Origin: Spirosoma sordidisoli
GTDB lineage: Bacteria; Bacteroidota; Bacteroidia; Cytophagales; Spirosomataceae
Length of the DNA: 64,000 nt
Reading direction: 5' to 3'
Assembly (NCBI RefSeq): GCF_004138325.1
Contig: NZ_SBLB01000011.1
Span: 1 to 64,000 of the forward strand
In this document: positions 55,883-64,000 of the stretch, piece by piece
Layout: each line of letters starts with the position of its first letter
Position numbering within the stretch: the stretch's first letter is position 1
The notes under the pieces: generated by a model
Database searches by the model: none
Told to the model about the DNA's origin: nothing
The model's input: only the letters and a program-made list of their open reading frames with translations
Position numbers and translations under genes: made by a program

Positions 55883-56584
55883 ATGAAAGCCCTTCTTAAA
55901 CATATCCCAAACGCCATGACCTGTGGTAACCTGCTTTGCGGGTGCATTGGTCTGGTCATGGCCCTGCGGGGACAGCTCGAACTGGCTGCGTGGCTGATCG
56001 GGCTGGCGGCCATCCTCGACTTTGGCGATGGGTTCGTTGCCCGACTCGTTAACGTTTCGGGTCCTTTCGGCAAAGAACTCGACTCCCTGGCCGATGTCGT
56101 TACATTTGGCGTATTACCCGCTACCCTTGTTTTTCAGCTTTGCTGGTTTCAGCAACTGGGTTTAATCTCGTACGGAGCCTTTCTGATTGCCGTACTGTCG
56201 GCTCTCAGGCTTGCCAATTTCAACATCGATACCCGTCAGTCCGAATCGTTTATCGGGCTGCCGGTACCGGCAAATGCTATGCTGATTGCGGCTTTTCCGC
56301 TCATGGGCCGGTATCAACCCCAGTTCGACGCTATCTGGCAAAATGATATTGCGCTGGGTATGATGATCTCGTTTTCATTCATGCTGGTATCCGACCTGCC
56401 TTTGTTCGCGCTGAAGTTCAAGTCATTTGGCTGGGCCGAAAATCGGGCAAAGTTTCTTTTCCTGATCGCATCCGCGCTGCTGCTGCTATTTTTGCAGTTT
56501 GCAGCCATTCCGCTCGTTATCTTACTGTACATCGTTGTTTCACTTTTTACCAATGACCAAACCCGTGATCGGGTCACGAAGTAA
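55883..56584 (+). CDS. pssA: CDP-diacylglycerol--serine O-phosphatidyltransferase
   Basis: Phosphatidylserine synthase (233 residues), an integral membrane enzyme leading to phosphatidylethanolamine. The CDP-alcohol phosphotransferase motif is complete: Asp49-Gly50, Ala53-Arg54, Gly63, Asp67 and Asp71 in the segment DGFVARLVNVSGPFGKELDS, then LADVV. The N-terminal HIPNAMTCGNLLCGCIGLV and five to six further helices agree with PssA rather than PgsA. The phosphatidylserine decarboxylase gene is not in the window. Confidence 0.92.
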   Translation: MKALLKHIPNAMTCGNLLCGCIGLVMALRGQLELAAWLIGLAAILDFGDGFVARLVNVSGPFGKELDSLADVVTFGVLPATLVFQLCWFQQLGLISYGAFLIAVLSALRLANFNIDTRQSESFIGLPVPANAMLIAAFPLMGRYQPQFDAIWQNDIALGMMISFSFMLVSDLPLFALKFKSFGWAENRAKFLFLIASALLLLFLQFAAIPLVILLYIVVSLFTNDQTRDRVTK

Positions 56585-56620
56585 CTCTTGCGTGGGTCGT
56601 TCACTTGTTCATTCTTTACC

Positions 56621-56872
56621 ATGAAATACATAGCCGAGATCAACATCATGACTCGTCCGGAGATTCTGGACCCGCAGGGGAAAGCCGTACAATTAGGCCT
56701 GCACAATCTTCAGATGGATACAATAGACAGCGTTCGGATCGGAAAGCACATCCGGCTTCAGGTCGACGCCGAAACTGAAGAGAAAGCCCGGGAAACCGTC
56801 GATGCAGCCTGTCGCCAGCTGTTGGCTAATCTGATCATGGAAGACTATTCCTTTGAGCTTCGGGCCGCCTGA
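56621..56872 (+). CDS. purS: Phosphoribosylformylglycinamidine synthase subunit PurS
   Basis: PurS (83 residues), the small subunit that joins PurQ and PurL in the three-part FGAM synthase of purine synthesis. YIAEINIMTRPEILDPQGKA, then DTIDSVRIGKHIRLQV and the CRQLLANLIMEDYSFEL end are the PurS fold. The ATG at 56621 gives the expected MKYIAEI start. It lies 36 nt after pssA, an unrelated function, and probably shares its transcript. PurQ and PurL are not in the window. Confidence 0.92.
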   Translation: MKYIAEINIMTRPEILDPQGKAVQLGLHNLQMDTIDSVRIGKHIRLQVDAETEEKARETVDAACRQLLANLIMEDYSFELRAA

Positions 56873-56889
56873 TATCCAGACGCAACGGG

Positions 56890-56920
56890 TTTTATGGGGC
56901 TACTAGGTTTAGTACCTTTG
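56890..56920 (+). promoter_or_regulatory. Promoter of the fabH-type gene
   Basis: TTTT (56890-56893), exactly 19 nt, then TACCTTTG (56913-56920), a perfect -7 match with a -33 one base off. It predicts a leader of about 30 nt. Confidence 0.7.
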
Positions 56921-56957
56921 CCCCTGTTTTAGCGTCTGCGGTTGCAGACATCAACGA

Positions 56958-57965
56958 ATGAATACACTTCACTCAAAAATTACGGGTTTAGGCTACTACG
57001 TGCCCGAAACGATTGTCAAAAACGACGATCTCAAGCAATACATGGACACGTCTGACACCTGGATTCAGGAGCGGACAGGCATACAACAACGGCGCTGGTT
57101 CACGTACGGCAAGGATACTAATGCCAGTATGGCCACGGCTGCGTCACGCATGGCTCTCGACAGGGCCGGTCTGGATACGTCGGCGGTTGACCTTATCGTA
57201 TACGCAACTCTCTCGCCGGATTATTACTTCCCGGGTTCTGCTTTTCTCATGCAGCGTGAACTGGGCCTAGAGGGGGTAGCTGTTATCGATATTCGTCAGC
57301 AGTGTTCGGGTTTCGTGTATGCGCTCTCCATTGCCGATCAGTTCATCAAAACCGGCATGTACAAAACCGCCCTGGTTATCGGGTCAGAAATACAGTCTAC
57401 CCTGATGGACAAAACCACCGAAGGGCGGGGTGTAGCGGTAATTTTTGGAGATGGCGCAGGAGCCGCAGTGGTTCAGGCTACGACCGACCCCAGCCATCGG
57501 ATTCTGTCGACTCACTTGCATGCTGATGGTCGATTTGCCGAAGAACTCTATCTGAAAGATCCCGGCAGCAGCCGACCCGATCATTTTATTACCCCGGAAA
57601 CGGCAACCGAAAGCGGCAGTAGTGTTGTCATGAACGGCAACGCCGTCTTCAAACACGCGGTGGTTCGGTTTATGGAGGTCATCAACGAAAGCCTGACCGC
57701 TAACGGGTACCAGCCTGACGATCTGTCGCTGCTGGTGCCGCACCAGGCTAATATTCGTATTTCGAATTACGTTCAGCAGCAGATGGGCCTGCCCGACGAG
57801 AAAGTTTTCAATAACATTCAGTATTACGGCAACACGACGGCAGCTTCAATACCGATTGCCCTGACCGAAGCCTTCGACCAGGGACGGGTTAAGTCCGGCG
57901 ATCTGGTTTGTCTGGCTGCTTTCGGTAGCGGCTTTACCTGGGCCTCGGCCCTCATACGCTGGTGA
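56958..57965 (+). CDS. 3-oxoacyl-ACP synthase III family protein (FabH-like)
   Basis: A ketoacyl synthase III (335 residues). The nucleophile Cys116 lies in DIRQQCSGFVYAL; the His and Asn of the triad lie in LVPHQANIRIS and QYYGNTTAASIPIAL. The N-terminal ITGLGYYVPETIVKNDDL and DTSDTWIQERTGIQQRRW match FabH. It probably condenses an acyl-CoA starter with malonyl-ACP in fatty acid synthesis, but Bacteroidota carry several FabH-like paralogues and this one is not next to plsX/fabD, so a specialised lipid or pigment role is possible. Confidence 0.9.
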   Translation: MNTLHSKITGLGYYVPETIVKNDDLKQYMDTSDTWIQERTGIQQRRWFTYGKDTNASMATAASRMALDRAGLDTSAVDLIVYATLSPDYYFPGSAFLMQRELGLEGVAVIDIRQQCSGFVYALSIADQFIKTGMYKTALVIGSEIQSTLMDKTTEGRGVAVIFGDGAGAAVVQATTDPSHRILSTHLHADGRFAEELYLKDPGSSRPDHFITPETATESGSSVVMNGNAVFKHAVVRFMEVINESLTANGYQPDDLSLLVPHQANIRISNYVQQQMGLPDEKVFNNIQYYGNTTAASIPIALTEAFDQGRVKSGDLVCLAAFGSGFTWASALIRW

Positions 57966-57970
57966 TAAAC

Positions 57971-58008
57971 AAGGGTCGTATCGCTGAACTAGGCGATACG
58001 ACCCTTTT
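57971..58008. terminator. Terminator between the fabH-type and CoA-binding genes
   Basis: A perfect 14-bp stem (AAGGGTCGTATCGC 57971-57984 with GCGATACGACCCTT 57993-58006), followed by TT. Confidence 0.85.
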
Positions 58009-58028
58009 CCCTCTTGTCTTCAACCAGC

Positions 58029-58400
58029 CTAATACGTGCCTACCGATAGCATGACCAGCGTACATGCGTGCAACGGCTCGATTCCTTCCTGTTTCAACAC
58101 CTGCTCAAACTCGGGGTTTTCTGCGCCCGGGTTAAAAATGACGCGACGCGGCTTAAGCTGCCGGATGTACTCATAGTAATCGGGCTGATTACGTGCCCCA
58201 ACGTACATCGTCACGGTATCGATGTCCTGAAGCGCCGGGCGACCAGTTTGAATAGGATGGTTGTCTATAGCTCCCTTTCGTAAACCGATCAGTTCGACAG
58301 TATGTCCGTACCGCATCAGGCTACGGGCTGCCCGGTTTGAATACCGGTCTGTCTGCTCGCTGGCTCCAATCACCAGCGTCTTTTTCGTGGCTGCGTCCAT
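58029..58400 (-). CDS. CoA-binding domain protein
   Basis: A 123-residue single-domain protein of the CoA_binding (YccU-like) family with a Rossmann-type fold. KTLVIGASEQTDRYSNRAAR, then GHTVELIGLRKG and RRVIFNPGAENPEFEQVLKQ with a late EPLHACTLVML (conserved Cys) are typical. It binds CoA derivatives in related proteins; the role is unknown. I chose ATG 58400; an ATG 15 nt further up is possible. Confidence 0.87.
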   Translation of the reverse strand: MDAATKKTLVIGASEQTDRYSNRAARSLMRYGHTVELIGLRKGAIDNHPIQTGRPALQDIDTVTMYVGARNQPDYYEYIRQLKPRRVIFNPGAENPEFEQVLKQEGIEPLHACTLVMLSVGTY

Positions 58401-58699
58401 CGTTTTGTATACCAAGTAGCCTATATAACCCTGCGATTTAAAGCGAGGTTCAGGATTCTCCGTAGCAATTCATTTACTTTGTTGATAGTTTTGCTAACAG
58501 AATGAGGGTATACACTATCTTTATTTCTGTTAAATACACAGGCAACTGTACTTACCAAAACCACTATTTTGTTGATTTTCAACAATTTTATAGCAAAAAC
58601 ACCCAACCATCTTGTTTTATTTTTGTTATACAATTGTTAAACAGAAATCAGTACATTCGTACTTGCTATCTGTACGTAAACATCCAATTACTACCAGCT
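58401..58699. other. AT-rich pocket upstream of the HNH gene
   Basis: It is visibly richer in A/T than the surrounding sequence. It holds a 7-bp hairpin TTGTTGA (58569-58575), TTT, TCAACAA (58579-58585), and a perfect -7 match TATTTTTG (58618-58625) about 75 nt before the HNH ATG. The frame of the HNH protein stays open through much of it, but the encoded residues do not look like a real domain. It may be a recently acquired junction. Confidence 0.45.
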
Positions 58700-59329
58700 A
58701 TGAACGATAAGAGAGGCCAGGATTATTGGAATGAGAAGTGGGTCACGATACCGTTCGAAGATGTTGAAAACCCTCCTCGATACGACGTATCAAACTACGG
58801 CAGATTGCGTAGTTACCAGTCAGATGCATCGGGGAAGCGGACAAACGCCGGTGCTGGTAAAGAAGGAAAGCTTATTAAAGGCTCGGTCATTCAGGGCTAC
58901 AAGTCGCTTAATATACGGACTGAAGGAAAAACGCTTAACCGGTATATCCACAAACTGGTAGCCGAATATTTCGTTGTTCGCGAGCGAGCCGATCAGACAT
59001 TTGTGATTCACCTTGATCATGATAAGCTCAACAACTACTACCAGAACCTGCGCTGGGTTACCAAGGACGAGATGGTCGAGCACAACCGGGAAAACCCGAA
59101 TGTCAAGAACCGCCCGACTGTCCGCAATGCCCGGAATTATAAGCTAACAGAAAGCAAGGTCAAGATTATCAAGAAGCTGTTGCGGAATGATAAAAATCGA
59201 TTGAAAATGATTGCCAAGCAGTTTGGCATAACCCATACGCAACTCAATCGTATCCGGTCCGGAGAAAACTGGCGCCAAGTTTCTATTGAAGACGATGCGC
59301 CCGCCGTAACCTCCAATGATCGTTCCTGA
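58700..59329 (+). CDS. NUMOD4/HNH endonuclease-like protein
   Basis: A 209-residue protein with the layout of homing-type HNH nucleases. A NUMOD4-like N-terminus (WVTIPFEDVENPPRYDVSNY, then GRLRSY) is followed by an HNH_3-like core, VIHLDHDKLNNYYQNLRWVT and KDEMVEHN. A C-terminal helix-turn-helix comes next (KLTESKVKIIKKLLRNDKNR, then IAKQFGITHTQLNRIRSG). The start ATG at 58700 gives an N-terminus that begins just before the NUMOD4 segment. It is not inside an intron, intein or phage that I can see. It lies alone in an AT-rich pocket between housekeeping genes, which suggests a transferred or selfish gene. Catalytic activity is inferred from the motif. Confidence 0.8.
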   Translation: MNDKRGQDYWNEKWVTIPFEDVENPPRYDVSNYGRLRSYQSDASGKRTNAGAGKEGKLIKGSVIQGYKSLNIRTEGKTLNRYIHKLVAEYFVVRERADQTFVIHLDHDKLNNYYQNLRWVTKDEMVEHNRENPNVKNRPTVRNARNYKLTESKVKIIKKLLRNDKNRLKMIAKQFGITHTQLNRIRSGENWRQVSIEDDAPAVTSNDRS

Positions 59330-59376
59330 GTAGTTGCAGCTGATTTTATTTGAGTGATGTTTGAGACAATGAGTTA

Positions 59377-59410
59377 CAGCCGGTTGGGTATCCTGACCGG
59401 CTGACTGTTT
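59377..59410 (+). terminator. Intrinsic terminator after the HNH gene
   Basis: CAGCCGGT (59377-59384) pairs with ACCGGCTG (59396-59403), followed by ACTGTTTTTAT. Confidence 0.65.
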
Positions 59411-59436
59411 TTATAGCCTCACCGTTTTTTTATTCC

Positions 59437-62400
59437 TCAACTCACCGGCTGGTTGATAGAGGGCAACGCCACGCTGGCTAGTGGTAGCGATACAAAAAAG
59501 GACGTACCCACGCCTTCGGTCGTTTCAAACCATATACTGCCGCCCGCGTGCTCAACTCCTCGTTTGGCAATGGCTAGCCCCAGCCCGGAGCCGCCCCGCT
59601 TGGTACTGAAATTAGGCAGGAATACCTTGGTGTGAATTGCCTCCGGAATGCCCGCTCCGTTATCGTGAATCTCTATCTGTACCTCGTCATCGTTGGTGTA
59701 TAGCCGTAGATCCAGCACCGGTTTACGGTCGAGTGGTACAGACTGAATGCCGTTAATGATCAGATTAGTCAGTATCCGACCGATCAGCTGCCGATCGCCA
59801 ATGGCCATCACAGGCCCGTTAACGACCTGCCGCCGGAGGGTGATCCGCTGATCGTCGGCGTACAGATCAGCCGCCTTGTTGAGCACCGCCGTTACTTCAA
59901 ACGTTTCGTTGATCGGCAACGGCATTTTGGCAAAGTCGGAGAAGGACGTAGCAATATCGCTCAGGTTGTCAATCTGGTCCAGGAGCGAATCGAACGTACG
60001 CTGGATAACCCGCCTTGTGGCCGACTCGTTGGCACCCAGCGACCCGTCACTTCCGTTGGTATTGGGGAATGTGCGCTGCAGGTGTTGCAGCGTCAGTTTC
60101 ATCGGCGTGAGCGGGTTTTTGATTTCATGCGCAACCTGTTTGGCCATCTCGCGCCAGGCCGACTGTTTTTCATTCTGAGCCAGCGCCTGTTTGCTTTCTT
60201 CGAGCTTGACCAGCATCCGGTTATACTCCCGGATCAGCAGCCCAATTTCGTCGTCAGAACGCCACGGAAGCGGGTCGTTCGGCCGGTCGAGGTTCGTTTT
60301 CCGGATTTTCTGCGTCAGGAGTCGCAGCGGTTTGGTCAGTACATGCGAAGCGAAATAAGAGAGAACCAGGAAGAAGAGGAACAGGGCCGTAAAGATGCTC
60401 AGCGCCGAAGCGATCACCTCAATGATCTGCCGATCGAGCTCCGGGCGGGCGTAGAAGTAAGGTATACTCAACACCCCCAACAGCTTACCGTCGTAGGACT
60501 TTATTCCCGCGTAGGCGGTACGATAATGCTTGGTACCCAACGATTCGTCGAGCAGGATCTGGTTTTCTTTCTCCTCAATAACGCGGATGTAGGCTTTCGG
60601 GTTGATCTGTTTCGACAAATACCCATTCGCGTACATCAGCGGGCGGGTCGAGGTGTAGAGCCGCCCCTGCGTATCGAACAGGTTTATGTCGATATCCGCA
60701 TCCCGGGCAATCTTACTCAGCTCCTCTTCCATAGACGCCTTGCTGCGTTTGTTGGCAACCAGGTGCTCATCCAGGTACGTCACAAAATTAGCCGCAATAT
60801 TGCGGGTATTGCTGATGTACGTACTCTCCTGGTTCGTGATGTAGTTTGAGCTGATTACGCTCAGGATGATTATAATCACCAGCAGGAGCGGCAGGAAAAA
60901 GGCCACGTTCAGCAGGATCTGAATACGGGTCGAGTAGTTGATACTGAACTGGGTAAAGCTGTAGTTGATCGCATAGGCTACAATGACCGCAATTACCGTC
61001 AATACCAGCAACAGGTACAGGAACGAGAAGTTAGAAAAGATATTCCGAAACGGATACTCGTCCGACGATACCACCAGTAGTCGGCCATCGCGCCCCTGCA
61101 GGGCTACGTGCTGATACTGGTTGGTTGCTACCCCTTCAGTATATAAGCGCGGATCATTGAGCAACGAGGCAGGCATTTTTCGCTCGTAGTTGTAGCTGCC
61201 TGTACTGTATACCAGCCGGTACTGGGGTAGCCCAGTCGAATTTGTTTTCCTGATTCGGTCAAAAAAGCCGTAGCTGTACTCCTGCTCGTCCGGATCTTTC
61301 GTAAACTTCGTATCGACGAGCAGTTCGGGATAAACGCTTTTCACCCGTTCGTTGCGGAGTCGCATATCCAGGACAATATACCCAACAGAATCGCGGGGGG
61401 CGGCTTTAACCCCTTCGTCCATGTAAAGGGAGCGTCCGAGCTGCCGAACCGTCATGAAGCACAGATACTGCTTCAGGAACTGATTGTCGGCTTCGTTAAC
61501 GAAGTAGATGCCGGCGTAATTGGTACGGTAGGCAGGTTTCCGATAGCGGGTCGTCAGGTCGGCGAGCGATACCGCGTTCGGGCTCACATCCAGCGGACGA
61601 CCATCGGCTTTAAAGGAAAATACTTCAATGTCGTATTTGTCGAAATACTTGTCCAGATGAAGCGTTTTTATCCGTTGCTGAATGCGCTCACGAACCAGCA
61701 ACGTGTCTGACCGGAGAGCGTGTTCAATTTCGGTATCGCGCACTACCGACTCCAGCGCTTTGCTCATCAGGAACTCGCCGAACTCATCATTTTCAGCCAG
61801 CAACTGCGCGGCAAAAGCCCGTTCATGAACCAGCTGTTTCCGAATCTCCTGGGTGTACACCACGTAAGCGGTAGTAACCGCACAGACGAAAGCGGCCAGA
61901 AAGAGATAAATTGATGTTTTATAGCGGAAGGTATAAAGCGTACGGGGAAACTTGCCAATGTAAATCAGCATGAAATACAACCCGTTGACTCCATAAATGG
62001 TAATCAACGGCCAGCTGAGCAGGTAAGCCAGCAGCGCCGTAACCAGGGTCCCCAGCAGAATGAGAAGTATCCCCCGCCCTACCCGCGCAATCCGGTTATA
62101 GCGGAGGAAAAGACTGGCCAGCAGATGAACCAGCAGGAAATAAACGAACGACACACCGATGAACACCAGCAGACACATCACCTTCAGGAAGGAAAAGTGG
62201 ATGTTCAGCGTTATGTCCAGGGTGAACTGCGACTTCTCGTAAATATTATTCAGTTCGCTGTAGCAGAACGCGAAGACAACATAACTCGCTATGACGCAGC
62301 CGACAGAAACAATAGCTTTACCCCATTCCGGCAACCGAAGAAGGGCGGTGTAGGTGGCAGACCGGAAATAGTAGTTTACCCAATACAGAGCCAGAATAGC

Positions 62401-63288
62401 CACCACCAGCACATTCAGCAGTAGATCCCCTAGGGACGGCACCAGTACCGATGATGCGTAGAACTTAGGATTGAACAGGTCGGACTCGATGAACAAGAAC
62501 GGTACGCCGAAATACAACATCAGCGCCCGCAGCAGAAGCAGGTAGGCCGCCAGCCAGGCAAATCCGAGTTCATACAGCCTGCGCTGCCGAAGTCCCAGGA
62601 TGACCTGTAGTATATAAAGCCCTAGAAAAATGATGCCAATCGTTGCAAGAATGATGGTATTGACCGGCGTAGAATGGTTTCGGTATACATCGACCCTGGG
62701 CGGTTCGACCGAAAACAGAAAGACCGACGCATTGTCATAAATAGCCTGGTACGGCTGTCGGCGCTCGGCACTAACCGACTTGGGATCCAGGGCAAACAGG
62801 CTGGCGCTATAACCCGATTTCAGGTAGGCGTTTGTATTGCGATAATACCGATAAACGTTTACAAGCGAAAAGACATCATTGACAACCGAGCCTGACAGAA
62901 CCCGTCTGTGACTAACCAGGTAACGCCCCTGCTCAAAATCGACCAGTTTAGGATCCCTGACGTCCTGGATTCGTTTGTAATCGGGAATAAACCGGTGATC
63001 GGACCAGTAGAACAATTGTCCGTTACGAAAAACATAGAAAGGGTATCGGGTAGTCAAATTGAGGGTGGCAAACGGGGCTTTGGGCTGCTGACCCAGCAGG
63101 GTAGAAATCCGGTCGAGCTCTTCCGTGCTGACGGCCATCTCTTCCTTCACCCGCTGCTGCACCGTACTCAGATACTGTTCGTCCGTAGCAGCCGGTGCGT
63201 TTCGCTCGAGCAGGAAATAGCACAGTACCGACAACCCGACGGCCAGCACCGCCAAAATAAGGAAAATATGTTGCTCGATACGCTTCAC
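59437..63288 (-). CDS. Large multi-pass sensor histidine kinase
   Basis: A membrane histidine kinase of 1283 residues. In order: an N-terminal helix (about 8-27); a first extracytoplasmic segment (about 30-210); a block of about eight helices (about 215-480); a second extracytoplasmic segment (about 485-750); more helices (near 755-825); a further loop; a last helix (about 975-1000); a HAMP-like linker (KPLRLLTQKIRKTNLDRP); and a HisKA/HATPase end. The phospho-accepting His1054 lies in VAHEIKNPLTPMKLTL. The ATP site has LTNLIINGIQSVP, HDNGAGIPEA and STKRGGSGLGLAIAKRGVEH. The C-terminal form resembles NtrY-type kinases. No response regulator is adjacent, so the partner and signal are unknown. 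Confidence 0.9.
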   Translation of the reverse strand: MKRIEQHIFLILAVLAVGLSVLCYFLLERNAPAATDEQYLSTVQQRVKEEMAVSTEELDRISTLLGQQPKAPFATLNLTTRYPFYVFRNGQLFYWSDHRFIPDYKRIQDVRDPKLVDFEQGRYLVSHRRVLSGSVVNDVFSLVNVYRYYRNTNAYLKSGYSASLFALDPKSVSAERRQPYQAIYDNASVFLFSVEPPRVDVYRNHSTPVNTIILATIGIIFLGLYILQVILGLRQRRLYELGFAWLAAYLLLLRALMLYFGVPFLFIESDLFNPKFYASSVLVPSLGDLLLNVLVVAILALYWVNYYFRSATYTALLRLPEWGKAIVSVGCVIASYVVFAFCYSELNNIYEKSQFTLDITLNIHFSFLKVMCLLVFIGVSFVYFLLVHLLASLFLRYNRIARVGRGILLILLGTLVTALLAYLLSWPLITIYGVNGLYFMLIYIGKFPRTLYTFRYKTSIYLFLAAFVCAVTTAYVVYTQEIRKQLVHERAFAAQLLAENDEFGEFLMSKALESVVRDTEIEHALRSDTLLVRERIQQRIKTLHLDKYFDKYDIEVFSFKADGRPLDVSPNAVSLADLTTRYRKPAYRTNYAGIYFVNEADNQFLKQYLCFMTVRQLGRSLYMDEGVKAAPRDSVGYIVLDMRLRNERVKSVYPELLVDTKFTKDPDEQEYSYGFFDRIRKTNSTGLPQYRLVYSTGSYNYERKMPASLLNDPRLYTEGVATNQYQHVALQGRDGRLLVVSSDEYPFRNIFSNFSFLYLLLVLTVIAVIVAYAINYSFTQFSINYSTRIQILLNVAFFLPLLLVIIIILSVISSNYITNQESTYISNTRNIAANFVTYLDEHLVANKRSKASMEEELSKIARDADIDINLFDTQGRLYTSTRPLMYANGYLSKQINPKAYIRVIEEKENQILLDESLGTKHYRTAYAGIKSYDGKLLGVLSIPYFYARPELDRQIIEVIASALSIFTALFLFFLVLSYFASHVLTKPLRLLTQKIRKTNLDRPNDPLPWRSDDEIGLLIREYNRMLVKLEESKQALAQNEKQSAWREMAKQVAHEIKNPLTPMKLTLQHLQRTFPNTNGSDGSLGANESATRRVIQRTFDSLLDQIDNLSDIATSFSDFAKMPLPINETFEVTAVLNKAADLYADDQRITLRRQVVNGPVMAIGDRQLIGRILTNLIINGIQSVPLDRKPVLDLRLYTNDDEVQIEIHDNGAGIPEAIHTKVFLPNFSTKRGGSGLGLAIAKRGVEHAGGSIWFETTEGVGTSFFVSLPLASVALPSINQPVS

Positions 63289-63412
63289 TCGATTCGGTAC
63301 GTTTTTACAAGCTGACTAGACCTAAAATCATGCCAAGTTTTTATCTTCTGGGATAGTTCTGAATATCTAGTTTTCAATCCTCGAAAACAATATACTTAGT
63401 AGTTCCCTCAAA
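63289..63412. other. Gap between the iscA-like and kinase genes
   Basis: Both neighbours are on the minus strand. AT-rich, no clear promoter or hairpin. Confidence 0.3.
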
Positions 63413-63709
63413 CTACTTATTGCTATCGATCTTATCGACAGTAAAACCACCCATTTCGTAGCCGATTTCGACGCCTAATACGTAAAGTAAATGCTTGCGG
63501 TCAATAATGATGCGCACCCCATCAACGTTATACACTTCGTCGGCCGGCCCGGGCAGGTCGAAGCCCAGTAGCCAAGACGCTCCGCAGCCACCACCGCGCA
63601 CCCCCACCCGCAGGCCATAGGTGTCCGGAATTTTATTTACCTGAAGCGTATCGATTATTTGTTGACGCGCTTCTGTTTTCACAAAAACAGGATTGTCTAG
63701 TAATGACAT
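63413..63709 (-). CDS. IscA/HesB-family protein lacking the C-terminal CxC
   Basis: A 98-residue protein of the HesB/IscA (A-type Fe-S carrier) fold. GLRVGVRGGGCGASWLLGFD carries the first conserved Cys (Cys42) and IIIDRKHLLYVLGVEIGYEM is the usual central part. The C-terminal CGCGxSF pair of cysteines is absent; the protein ends GGFTVDKIDSNK. It therefore cannot bind a cluster in the usual three-Cys way and may have a changed role. I believe similar short forms occur in Cytophagales. It is separate from any isc/suf operon in this window. Confidence 0.85.
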   Translation of the reverse strand: MSLLDNPVFVKTEARQQIIDTLQVNKIPDTYGLRVGVRGGGCGASWLLGFDLPGPADEVYNVDGVRIIIDRKHLLYVLGVEIGYEMGGFTVDKIDSNK

Positions 63710-63842
63710 ATGGTACTAACGAGTCGCAGATTCTGATATTTTATAGGTAGATATCAACAAAAAGCATCAATTTAAAGACTTATCTATCAATGACCTGCTT
63801 GCCAAATTTACTTATTTTGACGCAAATAACCTGTACCAGTTT

Positions 63843-64000
63843 ATGAACTTAGTGAGTGATTTTTTAAAGCTGATCATTCCGGCCGGCCTTGTTTTGTACG
63901 GTATGTATCTGACGGTTAAACTGCTGCTGGAACGCGAAGCCGATCGCCATCGCTACGATACTAAAAATCGCTATACAGAAGCGGTGGTTCCCATTCGGTT
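63843..64000 (+). CDS. N-terminal part of a membrane protein, cut by the window edge
   Basis: An open frame from ATG 63843 runs off the right end (52 codons seen). It starts MNLVSDFLKLIIPAGLVLYG, one membrane helix followed by a charged stretch (LLEREADRHRYDTKNRYTEA, then VVPIR). The pattern is that of a short conserved Bacteroidota membrane-anchored protein of unknown function; I cannot confirm the family from this fragment. It is divergent from the iscA-like gene with 133 nt between. Confidence 0.6.
   Translation, partial: MNLVSDFLKLIIPAGLVLYGMYLTVKLLLEREADRHRYDTKNRYTEAVVPIR

Overview
The window looks like a core-chromosome segment of a Bacteroidota member of the order Cytophagales, most likely a Spirosoma-like member of the Spirosomaceae/Cytophagaceae. 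The reasons are a SusC/SusD pair, two further carboxypeptidase-regulatory-domain TonB receptors, GSCFA and PafA-type proteins, many promoters of the Bacteroidota -33/-7 type (TTTG-N19-TAnnTTTG), and AT-rich leaders in place of strong Shine-Dalgarno sites. Naming the genus is an inference from protein style. I recognised no rRNA, tRNA, CRISPR array, insertion sequence or prophage.

Layout. 0.1-7.3 kb is mostly minus strand: an outer-membrane protein of unknown function, a GNAT acetyltransferase translationally coupled to an HpcH/HpaI aldolase, release factor 3, a DUF423 protein and the PLP-homeostasis protein YggS. 7.4-14.6 kb is mostly plus strand: a membrane-anchored coiled-coil protein, the rpsF-rpsR-rplI ribosomal operon, a convergent small protein resembling the RNA polymerase alpha C-terminal domain, a GSCFA-Mrp-NifU operon (the last two are Fe-S carriers), and an atypical D-Ala-D-Ala-ligase-like protein. 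14.7-18.3 kb (minus) holds a siderophore-type TonB receptor and a DUF2975/XRE-regulator operon with a perfect 13-bp inverted repeat over its promoter region.

18.5-35.5 kb (plus) carries a phosphohexomutase, a SusC-SusD-oxidoreductase nutrient-uptake cluster, tsaE, alanine dehydrogenase, gyrB, ppk1 and a CNT nucleoside transporter. 35.5-48.6 kb is a mosaic of lipid and housekeeping genes: a fatty acid desaturase, a bestrophin, an acyl-CoA ligase, a YfcE-like phosphoesterase, ftsH/rsfS, birA, a PafA-type alkaline phosphatase, a sterol-desaturase-family hydroxylase, a polyprenyl synthase and a patatin. An Oar-like TonB receptor (minus) is followed by a plus-strand run of selD, an esterase, a tetrapyrrole methylase, an MBL hydrolase, pssA, purS and a fabH-type synthase. 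The right end has a CoA-binding protein, a lone NUMOD4/HNH endonuclease-like gene in an AT-rich pocket, a 1283-residue sensor kinase, an IscA-like protein and a truncated membrane-protein gene.

Convergent gene pairs are usually separated by strong, often bidirectional hairpin terminators, and several promoters help choose start codons. No complete novel defence or mobile system is evident. The best leads are the lone alpha-CTD-like protein, the operator-like repeat of the DUF2975/XRE pair, the switch-like repeat structure before rplI, and the orphan HNH protein.
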